DNA from: Pseudomonadota bacterium
GTDB lineage: Bacteria > Pseudomonadota > Alphaproteobacteria > Sphingomonadales > Sphingomonadaceae
Assembly: GCA_023387085.1 (NCBI GenBank)
Contig: JAEWIL010000107.1
Location: forward strand, 1-8,524
DNA length: 8,524 nucleotides
Reading direction: 5' to 3'
Positions 1 through 5,095 of this stretch are shown here, piece after piece (position 1 is the first letter of the stretch; each line of letters starts with the position of its first letter). The position numbers were made by a program, and so were the translations under genes. The notes under the pieces are model-generated. The model saw only the letters and a program-made list of their open reading frames with translations, was not told the origin of the DNA and searched no databases.

Positions 1-1
1 G

Positions 2-427
2 TCGAGTTCCTCCTCGTCGGGCGGCGGCAGTTCGTCGAAGGGCAGTTCGGGGTGGGGCGGCTCGTCGCACGGCCACGGCAGCTCGGGCTGGGGCAGTTCG
101 TCGAAGGGCGGCAGCTCGAGTAGCAGTTCGTCGTCCTCGTCGTCCAGCTCGTCCTCGTCGTCGAGCAGCACCTCGTCGGGCGCGACCAGCACGAGCAGCA
201 GCTTCGGTTCGACCAGCAGTTCCTCTTCCTCGTCGAGCAGCAGCTCGTCCTCGTCTTCATCCTCGTCGTCCAGCTCGGGCGGCAGCAGCAGTCACGGCGG
301 CTCGTCGGGCGATCCGCATCCCGTGCCCGCGCCGCCGATGATGCTGCTCTTCGGCGCCGCCGCAGCCGCGCTTGTCGCGCGCCGCCGCGCCGCCAACCGC
401 AACGACGACGACGCCAACGCGGCATAA
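2..427 (+). CDS. Ser/Gly-rich secreted protein with PEP-CTERM-like tail (3' end only)
   Basis: The frame is open from the left edge to TAA at 425-427, giving the last 141 residues; the start lies outside the window. The visible part is almost wholly Ser and Gly with scattered Trp, His and Lys, and has uninterrupted runs of 19 Ser (residues 38-56) and 21 Ser (72-92). It then changes sharply into GDPHPVPAPPMMLLFGAA, a hydrophobic segment (about 113-126), RRR at 127-129, and a short tail with DDD. A proline-rich VPxP motif, one membrane helix and an Arg cluster are the layout of PEP-CTERM sorting signals, which exosortase (EpsH/XrtA type) is thought to process; low-complexity Ser-rich bodies are common in that class. 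Exosortase handling and export to the surface or matrix are inferred, and no exosortase is in view. VPAP instead of VPEP, and the 12 residues after RRR, are departures from the usual form. The alternative is a generic single-TM anchored Ser-rich protein. Confidence 0.72.
   Translation, partial: SSSSSSGGGSSSKGSSGWGGSSHGHGSSGWGSSSKGGSSSSSSSSSSSSSSSSSSSTSSGATSTSSSFGSTSSSSSSSSSSSSSSSSSSSSSGGSSSHGGSSGDPHPVPAPPMMLLFGAAAAALVARRRAANRNDDDANAA
113..277 (+). repeat. Low-complexity serine-codon tract
   Basis: This trinucleotide-like tract is built from TCG, TCC, AGC and AGT codons and encodes two poly-Ser runs, split by a short Thr/Ala/Gly/Phe-containing spacer at about 170-214. Synonymous codons are mixed, so it is not a pure microsatellite. 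Short motifs such as TCGTCCTCGTCG and AGCAGCAGC recur in phase. In-frame length variation between strains is plausible but not shown by one sequence. Confidence 0.6.
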
Positions 428-472
428 CCAATCCACTGGCGGTGCGGGGGGCAAACACTGCACCACCTGACT

Positions 473-504
473 GAGGGCCGTTCCCGACGGGACGGCCCTC
501 TTTT
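473..504 (+). terminator. Intrinsic terminator after the PEP-CTERM-like gene
   Basis: A perfect 9-bp stem pairs GAGGGCCGT (473-481) with ACGGCCCTC (492-500). Inside it CCC (483-485) can pair with GGG (489-491) across a 3-nt loop, with T482 bulged. TTTT follows at once (501-504). The GC-rich stem followed by a T run fits Rho-independent termination of rightward transcription from the gene ending at 427. The opposite strand has no T run beyond the stem, so it looks one-directional. Confidence 0.85.
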
Positions 505-514
505 CATATGGCCT

Positions 515-529
515 TCCGGGTAGCCCGGA
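515..529. promoter_or_regulatory. Inverted repeat upstream of the arsR-type gene
   Basis: TCCGGG-TAG-CCCGGA is a perfect 6-bp inverted repeat with a 3-nt centre, lying between the terminator and the ArsR-family gene and followed by CATTTTAAG. It could be an operator for the ArsR-type repressor, since such regulators bind dyads near their own promoter, or a weak second terminator. No convincing -35/-10 pair was found around it. The regulatory role is inference from position and symmetry. Confidence 0.3.
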
Positions 530-575
530 CATTTTAAGTTTGCCATCCGGTGAACTATCCAGCATGGTTCTCCAC

Positions 576-920
576 ATGGTGAACCAACAGCCCGCACTCG
601 ATTCGGTTTTTCACGCCCTCGCCGATCCGACGCGGCGCGCGGTCGTCAGCCGGTTGATCGGTGGCGCGGCCCCCGTAAAACGGCTGGCCGAGCCGTTCGC
701 GATAGGCCTTCCCGCCTTTCTCAAGCATCTGACAGTCCTCGAAAGCGCGGGCCTGATCCGGTCCGAGAAACAGGGGCGCGTGCGAACGTGCCACCTCAAC
801 GAGGAACGCCTCGCGGCCGCGGAGGACTGGCTCTCCGAGCAACGCGCCATCTGGCAGGGCCGCACCGACCGCCTCGCCGCTTTCGTCGAATCGCAACCCC
901 CGCAGCAGAAGACGCCATGA
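576..920 (+). CDS. ArsR/SmtB-family winged-helix transcriptional regulator
   Basis: This is a small winged-helix DNA-binding protein, probably a repressor of its own operon. From ATG 576 it has 114 residues: an N-terminal LDSVFHALADPTRRAVVSRL helix, the hallmark of the ArsR subfamily that sits beside SRPBCC genes, then the helix-turn-helix with recognition helix LPAFLKHLTVLESAGLI, and a wing around RSEKQGRVRTCHL. The metal-binding ELCVC motif of classical ArsR/SmtB sensors is absent, so a metal signal is unlikely. ATG 576 is chosen because relatives begin MV just before the LDxVFHALADPTRR block. ATG 564 (with GGTGA at 549-553 upstream) is a real alternative; TTG 540 is less likely. The stop overlaps the next gene's start as ATGA (917-920), so the two are probably co-transcribed and translationally coupled. 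The inducing signal is unknown. Confidence 0.93.
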   Translation: MVNQQPALDSVFHALADPTRRAVVSRLIGGAAPVKRLAEPFAIGLPAFLKHLTVLESAGLIRSEKQGRVRTCHLNEERLAAAEDWLSEQRAIWQGRTDRLAAFVESQPPQQKTP

Positions 921-1378
921 GCAACGACACCGAACTGACCATCGCGCGCCTGATCAAGGCGCCGCCGTCGGCGGTGTGGGACGCGTGGAGCGACCCGGCC
1001 AAGCTGGCGCAGTGGTGGATTCCGGCGCCGATCGAGTGCCGCGTCGACACGCTCGACCTCAAAGCCGGCGGCGGTTTCGTCACGCAGATGCGCGAAGGCG
1101 GCGGCGATTTCCAGCCCCATGTCGACGGCTGCTTCCTCGAAGTCCTTCCCGAGGAGCGACTCGTCTTCACCACCGTAATGACCGAAGGCTGGCAGCCCAC
1201 CGACCCTTGGCTCGCAATCACCGCGATCCTGACTTTCGAGCCCCGCGATGGCAGTACGCTCTATGCGGCGCGCGTTCTGCACAAGAATGCCGCAGACAGC
1301 CGCAAACATGACGAGATGGGCTTTCAGCTCGGCTGGGGCACGGCGATCGGGCAGCTCGCGCGGCTGCTGGAGCGTTAA
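917..1378 (+). CDS. SRPBCC-domain protein, AHSA1-like
   Basis: This 153-residue protein fills one START/Bet v1-like SRPBCC fold of the AHSA1 (activator of Hsp90 ATPase homologue 1-like) family. Visible marks are the N-terminal RLIKAPPSAVWDAWSDPAKL segment (residues 11-30) followed by AQWW, the central GGGF...E turn, the HVDGCFLEVLPEERLVFT strand region (68-85), and the C-terminal helix MGFQLGWGTAIGQLARLLE (134-152). Members have a hydrophobic cavity and are thought to bind small lipophilic molecules; the ligand here is not predictable. The ATG at 917 overlaps the stop of the ArsR-type gene. A longer in-frame reading from 788 runs through that gene and lacks family similarity, so 917 is preferred. 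ArsR-SRPBCC pairs are common in proteobacteria, and the SRPBCC protein is probably the regulator's target. There is no signal peptide, so it is cytosolic. Confidence 0.93.
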   Translation: MSNDTELTIARLIKAPPSAVWDAWSDPAKLAQWWIPAPIECRVDTLDLKAGGGFVTQMREGGGDFQPHVDGCFLEVLPEERLVFTTVMTEGWQPTDPWLAITAILTFEPRDGSTLYAARVLHKNAADSRKHDEMGFQLGWGTAIGQLARLLER

Positions 1379-1386
1379 GACGGACT

Positions 1387-1422
1387 TGCGCCGCGCGGGC
1401 GGCAACGCCATAGCGCGGCGCA
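1387..1422 (+). promoter_or_regulatory. Strong hairpin abutting the serS start codon
   Basis: A 10-bp stem pairs 1387-1396 (TGCGCCGCGC) with 1413-1422 (GCGCGGCGCA), so the A of the serS ATG is the last paired base. Inside it GGCG (1398-1401) pairs with CGCC (1406-1409) across a GCAA tetraloop, a GNRA-class loop. G1397 and ATA (1410-1412) form an asymmetric internal loop. No Shine-Dalgarno sequence is visible in the gap between the genes. The pairing is seen directly; a role in controlling serS translation is inference. Confidence 0.5.
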
Positions 1423-2696
1423 TGCACGATATCCGCCTGATCCGGGAAAATCCCGAAGCGTTCGACGCCGGCCTCGCGCGCCGTGGCCTCGCCCCCCTGT
1501 CCGCCCGGATCGTGGCGGCGGACGCATCGCTGCGCGCGTTGCAGACCGAAATCCAGTCGGCGCTCGCGCGCCGCAACGAAGCGTCGAAGCTGATCGGCCG
1601 GGCAATGGCGCAGGGCGACAAGGACAAGGCCGAGGCGCTGAAGGCCGAGGTCGCCGAGATCAAGACAACGCTGCCCGCCAAGGAAGAGGCCGAGCGCGAG
1701 CAGATCGCCGCACTGCAGGACATGCTTGCAGCGCTCCCGAACCTCCCGGCCGCCGACGTTCCCGACGGCGAGGACGAGGACGGCAATGTCGAAATCTCGC
1801 GCTGGGGCACCCCGCGCATATTCGACTTCGCGCCGCAGGAACATGCCGATTTCGCCCCCGCCCTCGGTCTCGATTTCGAGACGGCGGCGAAGATGTCGGG
1901 CGCGCGCTTCGCGTTCCTGAAGGGCCAGATGGCGCGGCTCGAACGCGGCCTCGGCCAGTTCATGCTCGACATGCAGACCGGCGAGCCGGGCTATGTCGAG
2001 TGCGCGACGCCGCTGATGGTCCGCGACGAGGCAGCATTCGGCACGACGCAGTTGCCGAAATTCCGCGAGGATCTGTTCCAGACCACCGACGGTCGCTGGC
2101 TGATTTCGACCTCCGAGATGAGCCTGACCAACGCGGTGCGCGAGGAAATTCTGCCCGAAGCCGAGCTGCCGGTCCGCATGACCGCGCTCACCCCCTGCTT
2201 CCGGTCCGAAGCGGGTTCGGCGGGGCGCGACACGCGCGGATATATTCGCCAGCACCAGTTCTGGAAGGTCGAACTGGTCTCGATCGTCCGGCCCGAGGAC
2301 AGCGACGCCGAACTCGAACGCAAGACAAGAGCAGCCGAGAAGATATTGGAAGCCCTCGGACTTCCCTATCGCAAGATGCTGCTTTGCGCGGGCGACATGG
2401 GGTTCGCCGCGCGCAAGACTTACGATCTCGAGGTCTGGCTGCCCGGGCAGAACGCCTATCGCGAGATTTCGAGCTGTTCGAACTGCGGCGACTTTCAGGC
2501 GCGGCGGATGAACACGCGCTTCCGCCGCGAGGACGCCAAGGGCAACGAGTTCGTTCATACGCTCAATGGCTCAGGGCTCGCCGTGGGCCGTACGCTGGTG
2601 GCGATCCTCGAAAATTATCAGCAGTCCGACGGTAGTGTCGACATTCCGGCGGCGCTGGTGCCCTATATGGGGGGGATTACCCGGCTGACGCCCTAA
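1422..2696 (+). CDS. serS: Seryl-tRNA synthetase
   Basis: This class II aminoacyl-tRNA synthetase charges tRNA-Ser (and tRNA-Sec where present) with serine in the cytosol. The 424 residues match the usual bacterial length. The N-terminal part, about 1-105, is the tRNA-binding helical arm, rich in Ala, Glu and Lys and of coiled-coil character. The catalytic core follows: a TSE serine-site loop (T230-E232; TAE in many relatives), motif 2 with FRSE at 260-263 and RDTRGYIRQHQFWKVELV, the SSCSNCGDFQARR block, and motif 3 GSGLAVGRT at 383-391 with R390. The ATG at 1422 is fixed by the family-typical N-terminus MHDIRLIRENPEAF; the open frame runs further upstream only by overlapping the SRPBCC gene. 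A hairpin reaches the start codon and no clear ribosome binding site is seen. It lies 43 nt after the SRPBCC gene and 113 nt before surE, on the same strand. Confidence 0.98.
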   Translation: MHDIRLIRENPEAFDAGLARRGLAPLSARIVAADASLRALQTEIQSALARRNEASKLIGRAMAQGDKDKAEALKAEVAEIKTTLPAKEEAEREQIAALQDMLAALPNLPAADVPDGEDEDGNVEISRWGTPRIFDFAPQEHADFAPALGLDFETAAKMSGARFAFLKGQMARLERGLGQFMLDMQTGEPGYVECATPLMVRDEAAFGTTQLPKFREDLFQTTDGRWLISTSEMSLTNAVREEILPEAELPVRMTALTPCFRSEAGSAGRDTRGYIRQHQFWKVELVSIVRPEDSDAELERKTRAAEKILEALGLPYRKMLLCAGDMGFAARKTYDLEVWLPGQNAYREISSCSNCGDFQARRMNTRFRREDAKGNEFVHTLNGSGLAVGRTLVAILENYQQSDGSVDIPAALVPYMGGITRLTP

Positions 2697-2698
2697 AC

Positions 2699-2792
2699 CG
2701 TCATTGCGAGCGCAGCGAAGCAACCTCCAGCCTTCGCCCGGGCGTGACCTTCCGCTGGAGATTGCTTCGTCGCTGCGCTCCTCGCAATGACG
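2699..2792. repeat. REP-like imperfect palindrome between serS and surE
   Basis: The left arm (2699-2730, beginning CGTCATTGCGAG) and right arm (2755-2792, ending CTCGCAATGACG) are reverse complements apart from two 3-nt insertions in the right arm and one C/T difference. The 24-nt centre holds the perfect palindrome CGCCCGGGCG (2735-2744). The arm sequence, CATTGCGAG then GAAGCAA(C/T)C, resembles a dispersed palindromic repeat that I recall from many proteobacterial genomes. Its chance translation on the minus strand gives the telltale peptide pieces VIARSAATKQS and FAALAMT. It starts 2 nt after the serS stop and would form a long hairpin in a serS-surE transcript. No transposase is present. 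Confidence 0.85.
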
Positions 2793-2809
2793 ACAGACCT
2801 GGATTGATC

Positions 2810-3586
2810 ATGCGCATTCTCCTCACCAACGACGACGGCTACCACGCCCCCGGGATGGCGGTGCTCGAGGCAATCGCGCGCCAGCTTTCTGACGATATCT
2901 GGGTCTGCGCCCCCGCCGAGGAACAGTCGGGCGCCGGTCACTCACTGACGCTGTCGCGCCCGGTGCGTATCCGCCAGCATGGCGAGCGGCGCTGGTCGTG
3001 CAGCGGTACGCCGACGGATTCGGTGATGATGGCGATCGGGAAGCTGATGCCCGAAAAGCCCGATCTGATCCTGTCGGGCGTCAATCGCGGCGCCAATCTG
3101 GGGGACGACATCACCTATTCGGGGACGGTCTCGGCGGCGATCGAGGGCGCGCTCGCCGGCATCCGTTCGATCGCGCTCAGCCAGGTTTATGCCAGGGAAG
3201 GCATGGGCGACAGCGTGCCGTTCGAGGCGGCCGAGACCTGGGGTGCCAAGGTCCTGCAGCCGCTCCTCGGCATCGACATGCCGCCGCGCACGCTGATCAA
3301 CGTCAATTTTCCAGCGGTTCCGGCCGCACAGGTACAGGGCATCCGCGTCACCCGGCAGGGCTTCCACGACTATGGCCGCGGCTCGATCGTCGAGGGCACC
3401 GACCCGCGCGGCTATCGCTATTACTGGTTCGGCCTGCACGGGATCGAGCATAGTCTCGGCCATGACAGCGACCTGGAAGCGATCGACGACCGGCATATCT
3501 CGGTCACCCCGCTCCAGCTCGACCTGACGCATGACGCGTCGCTCGCGACATTGCGCGGCGCCTATGCGGCGGAGTTTGCAGGCTAG
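2810..3586 (+). CDS. surE: 5'/3'-nucleotidase SurE
   Basis: SurE is a metal-dependent phosphatase that removes the phosphate from nucleoside 5'- and 3'-monophosphates (and short polyphosphate in some species); it is linked to stationary-phase survival and acts in the cytosol. The 258 residues agree with the family size (about 250). The N-terminus MRILLTNDDGY gives the metal-binding D8-D9 pair, S40 lies in the EEQSGAGHS block, and N92 in SGVNRGANLGDDITYSGTVSAA completes the metal site. The ATG at 2810 matches the invariant MRILLTNDDG start. An upstream GTG at 2744 would only add translated repeat sequence. Ribosome binding looks weak (GGA at 2801-2803). serS-surE adjacency is known in alphaproteobacteria. 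The pcm gene that often follows surE elsewhere is absent, and a potassium channel gene comes next. Confidence 0.97.
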   Translation: MRILLTNDDGYHAPGMAVLEAIARQLSDDIWVCAPAEEQSGAGHSLTLSRPVRIRQHGERRWSCSGTPTDSVMMAIGKLMPEKPDLILSGVNRGANLGDDITYSGTVSAAIEGALAGIRSIALSQVYAREGMGDSVPFEAAETWGAKVLQPLLGIDMPPRTLINVNFPAVPAAQVQGIRVTRQGFHDYGRGSIVEGTDPRGYRYYWFGLHGIEHSLGHDSDLEAIDDRHISVTPLQLDLTHDASLATLRGAYAAEFAG

Positions 3587-3592
3587 CCTTCC

Positions 3593-3608
3593 TGCCAAGG
3601 CTTTGGCA
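3593..3608. promoter_or_regulatory. Perfect inverted repeat before the channel gene
   Basis: TGCCAA-GGCT-TTGGCA is a perfect 6-bp inverted repeat with a 4-nt centre. It sits 7 nt after the surE stop and ends 11 nt before the channel ATG at 3620, covering most of the short gap. It could be an operator or a small hairpin near the ribosome entry site. There is no T run after it, so it is not a typical intrinsic terminator. The function is inferred from position only. Confidence 0.35.
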
Positions 3609-3619
3609 CAAGAACCGTG

Positions 3620-4717
3620 ATGAGCCGGCGCTCCAATCCGAGGCTGAAGTTGCAGCAAGGCTTGCACACGCTGCGCCGCGCGGCGAAATGGCCGATATGG
3701 GCCGACGTGACCGCGCGGCTCGGCATCGCCTTCCTGCTCATCGCCCTCGTCGTGCTGGTCCACTGGATCGACCGGGCGGGGCTCAAGGACAGCTACGACG
3801 GCCACATCAGCTTCCTCGATGTCGTCTATTTCACCATGATTTCGGTGACGACGACCGGCTTCGGCGACATCGCTCCCGTGTCCGATCGCTCGCGCCTGAT
3901 CGAGGCGGTGATCGTCACCCCGATCCGCATCGCGGTGCTCTTCATCTTCATCGGCACCGCCTATCAGTTCGCGATCAAGCAAATATGGGAAAAATGGCGT
4001 ATGGCGCGCATCCAGGAAAAGCTCACCAACCATATCGTCGTGCTCGGCTACGGAATCAGCGGCGCCGAGGCGGTGAAGGAATTGATCGCGCGCGGCACCG
4101 ACCCCGCGTGCATCGTCGTGATCGATCCGGCGCGAAATCGCGTCAACGCCGCCGAAGCCGCGGGCTGCAACGTGCTCGAAGGCGATGCGTCGAGCGACGA
4201 GACATTGCTCGACGTCCGCATCGGCGAGGCGCAAACCGTGCTCGTGTCGGCGGGACGCGACGACACGTCGATCCTGATCGTACTGACCGTGCGGCACCTC
4301 GCGCCGCATGTGCCGATCAGCGTCGTCATCCGCACACAGGATAACGAACTGCTTGCGCGGCAGGCGGGTGCGACCAACGTCATCAACCCGGTCAACTTCA
4401 CCGGGCATCTCTTGGCCGGATCGGCGCAGGGCGGGCATATCGCCGACTATATGGCCGACCTCGCGGCGGCGGGCGGCCGGGTGCAGCTTCGCGAACGGCC
4501 GATCAGCGCCGAGGAAATCGGGCGCGGCCTCGACCAGCTCGCGAGCGGCGGCCGCGGCCTGCGCATCTACCGCGCCGGCAAACCTTATGGCTTCTGGGAG
4601 CCCGAAGTGCAGCGACTCGAGCCCGGCGACACGGTCATCGAGGTCGTCAATTGCGAGGAATGCGAAGCGGACCCTACCCCCGCCAATAGAGCCACGCCGC
4701 CCACAACCAGCCGATAA
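3620..4717 (+). CDS. Two-TM potassium channel with RCK/TrkA-N domain
   Basis: This is an inner-membrane potassium channel or related cation channel of 365 residues. After a basic N-terminus come TM1 (about 32-50), the pore loop YFTMISVTTTGFGD with filter TTTGFGD at 77-83, and TM2 (about 92-116). The cytosolic RCK domain starts at NHIVVLGYGISG with the dinucleotide-type GxGxxG at 143-148, an acidic D169 after the second strand, and EGDAS at 187-191. The last third (about 288-343, ending GDTVIEVV) looks like a TrkA-C-type ligand domain. This layout matches MthK/Kch-class channels, which work as tetramers gated by ligands on the RCK ring. GFG instead of the commoner GYG is a tolerated filter variant. 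The start could be GTG 3617 or ATG 3620; ATG is preferred. The gene follows surE by 33 nt and its 3' end overlaps the convergent DUF423 gene by 44 nt. The gating ligand is unknown. Confidence 0.93.
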   Translation: MSRRSNPRLKLQQGLHTLRRAAKWPIWADVTARLGIAFLLIALVVLVHWIDRAGLKDSYDGHISFLDVVYFTMISVTTTGFGDIAPVSDRSRLIEAVIVTPIRIAVLFIFIGTAYQFAIKQIWEKWRMARIQEKLTNHIVVLGYGISGAEAVKELIARGTDPACIVVIDPARNRVNAAEAAGCNVLEGDASSDETLLDVRIGEAQTVLVSAGRDDTSILIVLTVRHLAPHVPISVVIRTQDNELLARQAGATNVINPVNFTGHLLAGSAQGGHIADYMADLAAAGGRVQLRERPISAEEIGRGLDQLASGGRGLRIYRAGKPYGFWEPEVQRLEPGDTVIEVVNCEECEADPTPANRATPPTTSR

Positions 4718-5000
4718 TCAGCAGCGTCCCGCCGATCGGCGTCACCGCACCCAGCCACTTCGGCGCGCCGAGCGCCATGGCGTAGAGCGTTGCCGCAAAA
4801 ATCGCCGCGCCGACAAGCAAAGTGATCGCCGGCCCGCGCGCGGTCCCCATGATCGCGAGCGCCGCGACCGCGTGGATCAGCTGGTATAGGCCGCCGGTGC
4901 GCAGCCATTCGGCCTGTTGCGGACCCGCCGCACCATGGGCGCCGAACGCCCCCGCCGCTACCGCGATCGCCGCCGAAATCGCCGCGAATAGTCCGATCAT
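4674..5000 (-). CDS. DUF423 small membrane protein (YgdD-like)
   Basis: This 108-residue integral membrane protein has about four hydrophobic helices (3-23, 38-54, 57-79, 85-105). Family marks are GAFGAHG at 17-23, the LYQLIHAVAAL stretch at 38-48, and TPIGGTLLIIGW at 87-98, which together identify DUF423. The molecular role of the family is not established. The start codon ATG (5000-4998) is well supported: a purine-rich run with GGAAGG and GAGGG lies just upstream on the minus strand (5001-5013). The gene is convergent with the potassium channel gene and its last 44 nt, including the stop, lie inside that coding region. It is divergent from rimO, with 95 nt between the two starts. Confidence 0.92.
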   Translation of the reverse strand: MIGLFAAISAAIAVAAGAFGAHGAAGPQQAEWLRTGGLYQLIHAVAALAIMGTARGPAITLLVGAAIFAATLYAMALGAPKWLGAVTPIGGTLLIIGWLWAAWLYWRG

Positions 5001-5055
5001 CCCTCGCCTTCCCTTTCACCCGTAATGGGCCGACCCATGCGCCCGCGCGCCGCGC

Positions 5056-5084
5056 GTGACAAGCCAGTCAAAATGCCCTATGGG
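5056..5084 (+). promoter_or_regulatory. Possible weak sigma70-type promoter for rimO
   Basis: GTGACA (5056-5061) and TATGGG (5079-5084) are separated by 17 nt, inside the 95-nt gap between the divergent DUF423 and rimO starts. The -35-like box differs from TTGACA at one base and the -10-like box from TATAAT at three. Transcription would start only a few bases before the rimO ATG, giving a nearly leaderless mRNA, which fits the lack of a Shine-Dalgarno sequence. The match is poor in sequence terms. Confidence 0.22.
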
Positions 5085-5095
5085 CGCCGCCGATC

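Noticed and set aside
257..597. Minus-strand open frames opposite the Ser-rich gene and its downstream gap
   Set aside because: They cover the terminator and the low-complexity tract in antisense and have no recognisable features; the plus-strand frame carries the organised C-terminal sorting-like tail.
611..2558. Long minus-strand open frames (453 and 446 residues) opposite the ArsR, SRPBCC and serS genes
   Set aside because: Both are mirror frames of conserved genes with biased Arg/Ala/Ser composition and no family motif.
2744..2809. GTG at 2744 as an extended start of SurE
   Set aside because: The extra residues are translated from the palindromic repeat, while the SurE family begins at MRILLTNDDG.
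2942..4438. A 498-residue open frame on the minus strand across surE and the channel gene
   Set aside because: It is antisense to two clearly identified genes, is rich in Arg, Asp and His as expected from GC-rich shadow frames, and shows no recognisable domain.
5025..5038. ATGGG-CCGA-CCCAT inverted repeat between DUF423 and rimO
   Set aside because: Arms of only 5 bp are easily expected by chance in this base composition, and it has no other supporting signal.
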